Origin: Triatoma infestans
Lineage: Eukaryota > Arthropoda > Insecta > Hemiptera > Reduviidae
DNA length: 64,000 bases
NCBI GenBank assembly: GCA_011037195.1
Contig: JAAEAF010001972.1
Location: 1-64,000 of the forward strand
Reading direction: 5' to 3'
Positions 58,901-64,000 of this stretch are shown here, piece by piece. The translations under genes and the position numbers were made by a program. The notes under the pieces are model-generated. The model made no database searches. It was not told the origin of the DNA and worked only from the letters and a program-made list of their open reading frames with translations. Within the stretch, counting starts at the first letter, position 1. Each line of letters begins with the position of its first letter.

Positions 58901-61701
58901 GGAAGACAAGAAGTGCCCAACACTTACACCGAAATATCTGTGTGAGAGGTAAGAATTAAGGATGAGGTAATAGGTATAAGGAAGGATGCTCTTGAGCTTC
59001 CACAGCAACCCCTGGTGCCATACCCTATCAAATGCTTGCGCAATATCTAAGAAAGCCCCAGAACAATATTGTTTTCGCTCAAGAGAGGAAGCGATGACGT
59101 CTACAACGCGATGGCATTGGTGAACGGTGGAATGTAGGCTTCTAAATCCGAAGTGATGGTTGGGTACTTCAGAGTCTTCAAGGGGATTTCTTGGGGATGA
59201 GTTTTTCAAGAATCTTACCCATCAGCGGTAAGAGACTTATCGGACGGTAGGAAGCGTAGGACGGTAGGACGGAGATGAAGAGGTTTGGAGGGTTTGAGTA
59301 TCATTTTTGTTATAGAGAATTTCCATTCTAGAGGAAAGTAAGTGATTCGGAGAACTGAATTGTATATTGTTGTAAGTATACAATATACACGACTTTCACA
59401 GCCAGTTCTTCACTTCGTTTTTCACCCCGCCGTCATCGAAAAAGTGTTTTCCATTCAGATGTTCCTTTAATTTAGTGAAGAGATGTTAATTTCTAAGTGC
59501 GGGATCGGGGCTGTGAGAGGGATCGTTTAAAACTTCCCAACCAACTGGACTCAACAACGCTTGTCATGAAGGACACACGACTCCCTTTGGCGTTTATTTT
59601 GTATGGATTTGCAAAGTATCTTGACGGTCTCACAGTATCTTGCAGCGTTGATTGTTTCACCTTTGTGCAAAAATTCGACGAGCAGAATCCACTTTTTCTA
59701 TCCCAGAAAACTGTCGCCATGATTTTTTGAGCTGATCTCTGAGTTTTGAATTTTTTTTTTATGTTGCTGAAGAAGAATAGATATGGCGCCACAGCATTGA
59801 TTGTCGTTTACTCTCTCTGTGGTATTGTGGTAAACCCAAGTTTATCTCTACCGCCAACAGCAATAGTACCAACTTTGAAAAAACATTTCCCTGCAAGTGC
59901 CTACAAGGCCTTGTAACGTTACTTTCCGGATTACCCTCTTACTTTACAGAAACTCACTAACTTATTCTCAAAAACAAAATCTTGAACTAATCGAAGTCGC
60001 CCAGAGATTTTTTATCCATTTAGTTATATATATAACAGATATAATATATTAAAAGAATTGCTGTAATTCCAAGGTTCAAGAAACTCAATTAACCAATAAA
60101 AGAAAGCAAATTTAACAGACCCTGTTTCTGAGTATGTCGCTATTTTTTGGGGAAGAAACGGTTCCAACGATATTCTTTAAACTTTGAGTTTTAACTTGAC
60201 AGATATAAATCTATCAATTTTATTTGAAATTTTAAGGAATATCGGGGAATTTTGTGATGTTAGGTTTCAAGAGTATATGTTGCTATTTGCTGGGGACCAA
60301 TTTAATGTATAGTTTATTTATTGTAGTAAAAGAAAAGGAGCGCGTCTTCTATTTCTACTTTTTCGTAATTTTTTTCAAAAAAGAAGCTCTTTTTATTTTT
60401 AAACTCATTACATTTACCGCACATGTGGAAAGTCATGTAAATTTAAGAAACTTGTGGGTTTTTTTATTTTTATTTTCCAAAATATCTTAGAAGTGGTATT
60501 TAATTCGAACAGGATCAGAGTAAAACCGGGACAATAGGGCATTATTCATGTTCACTGTGCTTTGAAGATGTAACTGGTTATCTATCATTAGTAACTGTAA
60601 ATTGGCTTAACAAAAAGGTGGATAACCTTGCTACAATGTGTCCAAAGCAACATAAGAGTTGATGAATGTTATGAATGGAAGAGGACTCTCTCCTTTTGCA
60701 ATTATCACAATTATAATCGATAAAATTTCTTCTAACGTGAAATTTTAACTAAATGTTTACTTGTCCCCGATATTACACATAAGTATAGATGGGTGGGGAT
60801 TCACATGTTGATTCTAGGACTTAGTAGACCACTTCCAGAACCCTCCAAAACAAATTTTTCTAGAGAAATATGTTTCCTGTAGGTTTTTACTTGACAGGCT
60901 TTCTTTGACGATGGATAAATATTCGAAACCGTTTACGAACAACAAAAGTAAAAATAATAAAAGGCTGGGGCCATTTTCAACCAAACCGATAAAAATGAAA
61001 AAAAAGAAAGCCTTTCACTTTTGTTTTACGAATTTTGATCGAAACATTCCGAACCAGAATTCATAATAATTATCAATAATGGATTAATTATTTTTAACAT
61101 TTTTTTCTTACTTTCTCTGACTGCCTGGTATTAGCAAGAATGCTTTCTCGTACCAGGGATTCAGAGAAATAGAGGAATAGAGCAGCTTGGAGAAAGGCTC
61201 TGTGTGTGTGTGTGAGAGAGAGAGAAAGGCACAGATTTCATTCCATATTTCGAGTTAAAGAGCCCAAAACTTCTTTGTTAGAGTACATAAAATAAAGAGT
61301 AAAAATGTGGTAGGGGGAGAGCCGGCTGAAAGGTTCACAAAAAACAGCAGGTGTCTTGAACAGCAGCGCTACTGTTGTTGAACATGAATAAACTAGGTAC
61401 ATATTTCTCAGATAAACCTCTCTGGTCATCAATTTACCGTACTAACCCGCGCTCACAATCTACATTAATTTTATATTTCCTTTATTCAGTTTATTCTAGA
61501 ACTAACATAGAATTATTCCTTTCTTTTTCTCTCTCTGAATATTATGAATTTTATTAAAAAACAAATATATAATTACCTGTCATTACAGGAGCTCCTGAGA
61601 GCTGACGACACCTTGCTTCGTAAAACATTGCTATTATAATAATCCAAAGCCTGCATAGTTCTCGAGCCGGACGGCTCTTCAACTTTGTTCATCCCATCTC
61701 C
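40608..61701 (-). CDS. SIPA1L-family Rap GTPase-activating protein (5' end perhaps incomplete)
   Basis: 24 minus-strand exons join in frame: 61701-61577, 56908-56619, 55420-54934, 54562-54309, 53095-52902, 52820-52696, 52605-52367, 51017-50914, 50045-49888, 49776-49670, 49565-49431, 48738-48492, 48388-48227, 48135-48042, 45985-45870, 45762-45619, 45263-45158, 45068-44901, 44808-44668, 43030-42874, 42486-42260, 42055-41784, 41105-40956, 40809-40608. The total is 4404 nt, 1467 residues plus stop. Order: Ser/Gly-rich N-terminus, SIPA1-type pre-GAP region ([19 protein letters not shown]), RapGAP domain (about 495-695) with [19 protein letters not shown] carrying the Asn thumb (about 615), PDZ (about 868-945), Ser/Pro-rich linker, C-terminal leucine-zipper coiled coil. 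SIPA1L proteins inactivate Rap and organise actin and synaptic or junctional scaffolds. Order and motifs match throughout, so the call is firm. The first visible codon is inside an open frame; the ATG in exon 1 ([10 protein letters not shown]) may be the start, or more exons lie outside the window. Confidence 0.93.
40956..41105 (-). CDS. SIPA1L exon 23
   Basis: 150 nt encoding [20 protein letters not shown], then [28 protein letters not shown] matches the LDWSNLVDAA motif near the SIPA1L C-terminus. Confidence 0.92.
41556..41668 (-). mobile_element. SINE-B: tRNA-derived SINE, partial
   Basis: On the minus strand CGCATTGGTAGTGCCCTCGC, then GGATTTCGATTCCC (B box) and the shared body GTTGATCCAGCATTGTGAG. 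It matches the copy at 43.8-44.06 kb and lies in the SIPA1L intron between exons 22 and 23. Confidence 0.75.
41784..42055 (-). CDS. SIPA1L exon 22
   Basis: 272 nt encoding [20 protein letters not shown] then a Ser/Pro/Thr-rich stretch ending SEAMTKEER-like ([12 protein letters not shown]). Confidence 0.86.
42260..42486 (-). CDS. SIPA1L exon 21
   Basis: 227 nt encoding [20 protein letters not shown] then [29 protein letters not shown] matches the EEDLKKLIDL helix of vertebrate SIPA1L. Confidence 0.88.
42571..42838. repeat. Family F2 fold-back element
   Basis: The arms are inverted: GAAAAACACTTGAGTTTCTG at the left, CAGAAACTCAATTGCTTTTC at the right. Each arm contains GTTTGCTAGAAACCG-type sequence. 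The left arm on the minus strand carries CTGAAAAGA...GGGCGAAACGTCGG; the right arm carries CCTGAAGAGAC but has lost GGGCGAAAC. It is about 268 bp, non-coding, in the SIPA1L intron between exons 20 and 21. Confidence 0.75.
42874..43030 (-). CDS. SIPA1L exon 20
   Basis: 157 nt encoding [20 protein letters not shown] then [20 protein letters not shown]. Ser/Thr-rich linker. Confidence 0.86.
43795..44057 (-). mobile_element. SINE-B: tRNA-derived SINE, longer copy
   Basis: On the minus strand an A box lies in GGTATAGTGGCTAGC (plus 44035-44049) and a B box GGTTTGATTCC (43996-44006). A GC-rich body of about 200 bp follows. The anticodon-arm region CTCGCCTTTCGTGTGAG is tRNA-like. The tail near 43795 is TA-rich. 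It lies in the SIPA1L intron between exons 19 and 20, in the gene's orientation. Confidence 0.85.
44668..44808 (-). CDS. SIPA1L exon 19
   Basis: 141 nt, phase 0 at both ends, encoding [20 protein letters not shown] then [20 protein letters not shown]. Both flanking phases are 0, so the exon could be skipped without a frame change. Confidence 0.78.
44901..45068 (-). CDS. SIPA1L exon 18
   Basis: 168 nt, phase 0 at both ends, encoding [20 protein letters not shown], a Pro run and [25 protein letters not shown] corresponds to the DEKWYD motif of vertebrate SIPA1L. Confidence 0.87.
45158..45263 (-). CDS. SIPA1L exon 17
   Basis: 106 nt encoding [20 protein letters not shown], then [15 protein letters not shown], a phospho-site-rich linker. 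The donor is GAG|GTTTGT, non-consensus at +3/+4. Confidence 0.85.
45619..45762 (-). CDS. SIPA1L exon 16
   Basis: 144 nt encoding [20 protein letters not shown], then [14 protein letters not shown]. The acceptor CCTCAG lies directly behind a pure A tract (45768-45793; T tract on the sense strand). Confidence 0.85.
45768..45793. repeat. Poly(A) tract of about 26 bases
   Basis: It directly adjoins the SIPA1L exon 16 acceptor and serves as its polypyrimidine tract on the minus strand. Length variation here could affect splicing. Confidence 0.9.
45870..45985 (-). CDS. SIPA1L exon 15 (PDZ end)
   Basis: 116 nt encoding [20 protein letters not shown] and [19 protein letters not shown], finishing the PDZ domain. 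It is separated from exon 14 by a 2-kb repeat-rich intron. Confidence 0.94.
46274..46453 (-). repeat. Family F3 repeat, copy 1
   Basis: Near-identical to 47310-47469 and in the same orientation. On the minus strand it contains GCCTTGAAAAAGACAATATA and TTTGTCGAAACGTTGG: a GACAA/TTGTC stem-loop between a CUUGAAAAA core and GAAACGUUGG, analogous to families F1 and F2. Confidence 0.8.
46480..46790 (+). repeat. Family F5 fragment
   Basis: Contains CACTTTTATTTGAAACATTT, CTCCAAAAAAAGTTG and the conserved end AGTGTTTCACATCAGATG at 46758-46775. Confidence 0.6.
46975..47125 (+). repeat. Family F1 element arm with ribozyme-like motif
   Basis: CTGAAGATGGGAGATCTCCC, then GGAACCGGTCGGTGACCACA and ATAGGCTATTACGGAAAAAA align with the end of the 2.7-kb copy. 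Stem II (GGGAGATCTCCC) is perfect, but GAAAC reads GGAAC, so one conserved A is lost. A further eroded copy of the same motif follows at 47170-47212. Confidence 0.6.
47310..47469 (-). repeat. Family F3 repeat, copy 2
   Basis: A second copy about 1 kb from copy 1. It shares AAGGATTTTGAGTTTC, CCAACGTTTCGACAAATATA and AAACATATCCAACTTGAAAA. Both lie in the SIPA1L intron between exons 14 and 15. Confidence 0.8.
48042..48135 (-). CDS. SIPA1L exon 14 (PDZ)
   Basis: 94 nt encoding [20 protein letters not shown] and [16 protein letters not shown] and AGLRQG.RLVE are the PDZ ligand-loop and second-helix landmarks. Confidence 0.94.
48227..48388 (-). CDS. SIPA1L exon 13
   Basis: 162 nt encoding [20 protein letters not shown], then [10 protein letters not shown]. 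It ends at the carboxylate-binding loop that begins the PDZ domain. Confidence 0.93.
48492..48738 (-). CDS. SIPA1L exon 12
   Basis: 247 nt encoding [20 protein letters not shown], then [20 protein letters not shown] and [16 protein letters not shown]. This is the SIPA1L-specific domain between GAP and PDZ (GAIVW...V.GW). Confidence 0.93.
49431..49565 (-). CDS. SIPA1L exon 11 (RapGAP end)
   Basis: 135 nt encoding [20 protein letters not shown] and [19 protein letters not shown]. It ends the RapGAP domain helix. Confidence 0.93.
49670..49776 (-). CDS. SIPA1L exon 10 (RapGAP)
   Basis: 107 nt encoding [20 protein letters not shown] and [25 protein letters not shown] is characteristic. Confidence 0.94.
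49888..50045 (-). CDS. SIPA1L exon 9 (catalytic asparagine thumb)
   Basis: 158 nt encoding [20 protein letters not shown], then [20 protein letters not shown]. The Asn of GNDIV (codon near 50020) corresponds to the thumb residue that RapGAPs insert into the Rap active site. The GAP should therefore be catalytically competent. Confidence 0.96.
50914..51017 (-). CDS. SIPA1L exon 8 (RapGAP)
   Basis: 104 nt encoding [20 protein letters not shown] and [25 protein letters not shown] is invariant in the family. Confidence 0.94.
51533..51772 (+). mobile_element. SINE-A: tRNA-derived SINE, plus-strand copy
   Basis: A box TAGCTAAGTGG (51542-51552), B box GGCTCGAGTCC (51585-51595), the family body (TTTTTTCTTCCTAGAAGCCT, CTGTCCGGAAGCGGCAGTGC) and a 12-base A tail at 51757-51768. 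Flanking CTCACACA / CTCACATA may be the target duplication. It lies in the SIPA1L intron between exons 7 and 8, opposite to the gene. Confidence 0.88.
52367..52605 (-). CDS. SIPA1L exon 7 (RapGAP start)
   Basis: 239 nt encoding [40 protein letters not shown] and [33 protein letters not shown] is a core RapGAP strand and loop. Confidence 0.94.
52696..52820 (-). CDS. SIPA1L exon 6
   Basis: 125 nt encoding [20 protein letters not shown] and [15 protein letters not shown], the conserved entry into the RapGAP fold. Confidence 0.92.
52902..53095 (-). CDS. SIPA1L exon 5
   Basis: 194 nt encoding [20 protein letters not shown] and [11 protein letters not shown]. The acceptor TTGGGAG is weak (purine-rich) but is required by phase and by family similarity; the T-rich tract lies just upstream. 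Confidence 0.88.
54309..54562 (-). CDS. SIPA1L exon 4
   Basis: 254 nt encoding [18 protein letters not shown], then [23 protein letters not shown] and GAL.YRKYF are SIPA1L hallmarks just before the GAP region. Confidence 0.92.
54571..54620. repeat. A-rich (AAATAAAA)n simple repeat
   Basis: Tandem A4-6/T units just left of a family F2 element in the SIPA1L intron between exons 3 and 4. Confidence 0.85.
54617..54795. repeat. Family F2 fold-back element
   Basis: Left arm ACACTAGTTTGAGACCCCTT and right arm GACGCGGTCTCAATCCG are inverted. The left arm on the minus strand reads CACTGAAGAGGCGCAATATG then GGCGAAACATCGGG. The right arm carries GAGCGAAACGTCGGTTTCTA on the plus strand. It lies in the SIPA1L intron. 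Confidence 0.7.
54934..55420 (-). CDS. SIPA1L exon 3
   Basis: 487 nt. It encodes a Ser/Gly/Thr low-complexity segment ([16 protein letters not shown]), then [20 protein letters not shown] and [19 protein letters not shown]. The AHYDC.S...NL.YA segment is typical of SIPA1-family N-terminal regions. Confidence 0.88.
55700..55960 (-). repeat. Family F5 fragment with (AC)n
   Basis: On the minus strand TTTGAGATATTTTATTCC-type sequence reversed matches the AAAATATCTCAAAAAACGAA family block. An (AC)n tract at 55871-55901 interrupts it. It lies in the SIPA1L intron between exons 2 and 3. Confidence 0.55.
56619..56908 (-). CDS. SIPA1L exon 2
   Basis: 290 nt. It encodes [20 protein letters not shown], a Gly-rich stretch, [20 protein letters not shown] and [15 protein letters not shown]. 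The [12 protein letters not shown] segment is conserved-looking, as in vertebrate SIPA1L N-termini. Confidence 0.88.
56909..58000 (-). other. SIPA1L intron 1, left part
   Basis: Contains the family F5 terminus TGTGAAACACTCAG near 56955 and a family block near 57780 (GCTTCCTGCAATTTTTCG). No exon seen. Confidence 0.45.
58000..59365 (-). pseudogene. Jockey-like LINE pol fragment with reverse transcriptase core
   Basis: Minus strand from 59365: [22 protein letters not shown] fingers, then [40 protein letters not shown] and GVPQG. In another frame come [20 protein letters not shown] (the F/YADD catalytic site) and [18 protein letters not shown] near the C-terminus. Domain order and motifs are jockey-clade. 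At least three frame changes and stops make it inactive. It lies in SIPA1L intron 1, in the same orientation as the gene. Confidence 0.9.
60110..60500 (+). repeat. Family F5 fragment
   Basis: Shares GTTCCAACGATATTCTTTAA, ACTTGACAGATATAAATCTA and TTTTATTTGAAATTTTAAGG with the family unit. Non-coding. Confidence 0.5.
60895..60960 (+). repeat. Decayed family F1 arm
   Basis: TTGACGATGGATAAATATTC, GAAACCGTTTACGAAC and an A-rich end match the 28.7-kb copy. Core and cleavage site are mutated. Confidence 0.45.
61201..61228. repeat. (TG)n(AG)n microsatellite
   Basis: TGTGTGTGTGTGTG followed by AGAGAGAGAGA in SIPA1L intron 1. Confidence 0.92.
61577..61701 (-). CDS. SIPA1L exon (first visible)
   Basis: 125 nt after a TTACAG acceptor. 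It encodes [20 protein letters not shown], then [20 protein letters not shown]. Met4 could be the start codon. The presence of an acceptor means at least one upstream exon exists, coding or not. Confidence 0.8.
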
Positions 61702-62569
61702 CTGTAACATTATTAAAAAAAAAATATTAGTTTATTTATAAGGTGCGAAATGTCATACATCATATACACTGAGATTAAAATAATCTTTGTTTTGTGAACT
61801 TTGATATACATCTAGGGTAAAATCCCACATTATTAAGTATAATATTATTGAATTTAAAAGCCTTGGATCAGCTGATAGATCAAAACAATATACAAATATA
61901 ATATCCCAAAAAAAAGCACAAACAACAAATTGAGGTATATTGCGTGCAAATTCAAAATGTTGGATTTATCAGATATTAAAAAAATGAGTTAACTGAGAGT
62001 TAAATAGAAATCGGATCAAGGAGCCAGCATAAAAACAAGTAATTTCGGAGCAACAACAATTTAGAAAATGTGATGCGATCATTCCACTTCAGTAGTAGCA
62101 TTGTAAATAATTTCTATGGATAGGATCAAGACGTGAATATTTTGCACACGAATTAATGTGCATGATATTTTATAAATAGTTAAAAAATTAATATAAACAA
62201 TTTATGATTATTTTATAAAACTATGGTTCTATGAAACTACGAACTATGATAGTATTGTTTTGTGAGGTCAGGAAACGGGGAAGGAGACTTGGTAGACGTT
62301 GGAATGTCTGTGCGTATGTACACAACTAGGAGGAATAATAGAAAAACCAGAGGGTTGTGAGGGGGTGATTTTTACTCCCTATAGAAAGGAATGTCTAGGT
62401 CATTCGGGTCAGGGTAAAAGATCGTGCACAGCTGTTGTGCTCTGCCCCAGCTGTACCCTGCTCCATCATAATAATAAGTACGTAGAGCGACTAAATGTGA
62501 TTCCAGCTAGTAAAATATTCTATGCTAACAATATTCTACTCTCTCACTCTCTCTCTAGCTACAACACCC

Positions 62570-62765
62570 TACTTATGTAGTTTATGACGGCCACATCATG
62601 CTGGGGCGGCGGCACCCGTTGCCTTCTTTTTGTACCCTCTAGCCGACTAGTAGACAAATAGAAGCCATAGTCACAAGAGTTAGTTACAAAATACACCGAA
62701 AATCCTGCTCCCCGCTCTATTGGCTCCAGCCGTACGGCTCCCTAAATAGTACTAAAACTGTTGAC
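62570..62765 (-). promoter_or_regulatory. Candidate SIPA1L promoter or non-coding first exon
   Basis: Locally GC-richer than the 20 kb around it. On the minus strand a CCAAT box and a GCGGGGAG stretch near 62710-62730 precede about 150 bp ending at a possible donor (ACATAA|GTAGGG). It lies 0.87 kb upstream of the first visible SIPA1L coding exon, which has an acceptor. This is inference only. Confidence 0.25.
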
Positions 62766-62984
62766 TGTGCTACTTTTTCCAAGATATATATACCTTAATG
62801 TTTTATCTGTTTTTTTCTAAAAGGGGCTTGAAATAGATACACAAGCTACTCTGCATTATATTCTTTTTACTCTTAGTTGTGATTCAAAGAGTAAGATGAA
62901 ATAAAATTAGACTAAACATACCTTCTACACGAACTGCCAAACAAATTTGTAAGTTTACTCTCTCTTATTATTATAAGAGAATTA

Positions 62985-63460
62985 TTGTAGATTTTTCACC
63001 GAAAATATATATGGTGACCCAGTGAGCCTTTCAGTTTTTCATGATTTCTCTTAGACGGCCCCAACGATCTGACTACTACAAGGCCCAGCACTTTTATTGG
63101 AAACATTTGTCTTGAAAAAATAATTATTGTTAGAAGAAGCTGCTATATGCTGGAGAAGAGTCACTTCGTTATGAGATACCGTTCTATCAGATATATATAT
63201 ATATATATATTTGAAAATTAGTTAATTAAAAATGGGGCTTTATTGTATAGATTTCTGGGTTTTACGGAATTTTCTCAAAAACGGTTCCAAAGATTTTCCT
63301 TTACATAAAACTGGTGCAATCATAGAACTATTCAGTATCCGAAGTTTTTTTTTTTTTAAATCTTGCAACCTTTTTCAAGAACATGCGAAAAACTGAGAAA
63401 ATTATTCAGTAAAATCGTACTTCCTATTGACGGATTTTGAACAAGATCTTTGATCGGATA
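62985..63460. repeat. Family F5 fragment with (TA)n
   Basis: CAGTTTTTCATGATTTCTC, CTTTTATTGGAAACATTTGT, TTTTCTCAAAAACGGTTCC and a (TA)n tract at 63190-63211 match the family unit. No gene was seen from here to the window end. Confidence 0.5.
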
Positions 63461-64000
63461 CCAATGGTGGAACATAAATAGAATATGGAGTTTGAGGCTT
63501 CCACCTATTTTTCACCATTCTGTTTCATTTGCGTTGAAAAATAAAGTTCCACAATTTGACAAAATTACAATAACTTCTTTTGCAACAGAAAAACAAAGTA
63601 AAATTGGATTAAAGCGAATTACAAAACAAAATGACTGTAAATTTCATCTCGTAATTATTTCTTCTCTAAGAAGATCAAGTAGACATTTTAAGTGTATTTC
63701 AGATTTAATGATACGACTCCCCTCGGGGTCCTAACAATCTTAATAAATCAATATTTCAAGGCGAGTTAAGACATTGTTATTTGAATATTTCAGTACAAAG
63801 TCAAGTTTTTGCAAAATTAAGTTTTAAACAATTTTTAAGTGAAGAGAGACAAAATTAACGTGAGAGTTAGACTTTTTTAGAATACATTGAATTCAGCAAT
63901 AAAGTATTATAAAAGAAGGAGCTAAAAATCTAAATTGAGAGATAAATTATCTAACCATTCATAAAATATTTTAGGAAACAAATAACATATATTATGATTG

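Overview
This is a eukaryotic nuclear window, very probably from an insect or other arthropod. The DNA is AT-rich, genes are split by GT-AG introns, and there is much decayed transposon sequence (mariner, jockey-like and other non-LTR elements, Gypsy, tRNA-derived SINEs). The encoded proteins are animal signalling and splicing-type proteins. I cannot name the species. Nothing prokaryotic, no CRISPR array and no rRNA were seen.

Three host genes can be assembled by joining exons whose reading phases agree at every junction. (1) On the minus strand, 12028 to 10735, a 3-exon gene encodes a 346-residue FRS2-like docking protein: an N-myristoylation-type start, an IRS-type PTB domain, then a tyrosine-motif tail. 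(2) On the plus strand, 14513 to 26971, a 7-coding-exon gene encodes a 528-residue RS-rich protein of unidentified family, ending in a 31-nt terminal coding exon. Genes 1 and 2 are head to head and probably share a promoter region near 12.1-12.8 kb. (3) On the minus strand, 61701 to 40608, 24 exons encode at least 1467 residues of a SIPA1L-family Rap GTPase-activating protein: RapGAP domain with the asparagine thumb, PDZ domain, Ser/Pro-rich linker and C-terminal coiled coil. Its 5' end may lie beyond the first visible exon.

The rest is intron or intergenic sequence rich in repeats. At 1.33-2.46 kb is an internally deleted mariner with 34-bp terminal repeats and TA duplications. LINE remnants lie at 6.1-6.8, 16.7-17.7, 33.0-33.9 and 58.0-59.4 kb. 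A decayed Gypsy pol lies at 34.1-35.9 kb. Two tRNA-derived SINE families are present: family A at 24.8, 30.4 and 51.5 kb; family B at 41.6 and 43.8 kb. A gene-poor stretch from 27 to 40.6 kb separates the RS-protein gene from the 3' end of SIPA1L.

The most interesting signal is a set of short, often fold-back dispersed elements carrying a CUGANGA - short stem - GAAAC - (CG)GUC pattern. This is the layout of a type I hammerhead self-cleaving ribozyme with a minimal stem III. Three of these family members have 10-14 bp target-site duplications, and one is nested cleanly inside the Gypsy pol. Size, motif and duplication length together resemble animal retrozymes or the terminal repeats of Penelope-like elements. 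Two other repeat families in the window show a related pattern. A separate non-coding family has an internal period of about 280 bp and a conserved end containing GTGTTTCACACCAGAT.
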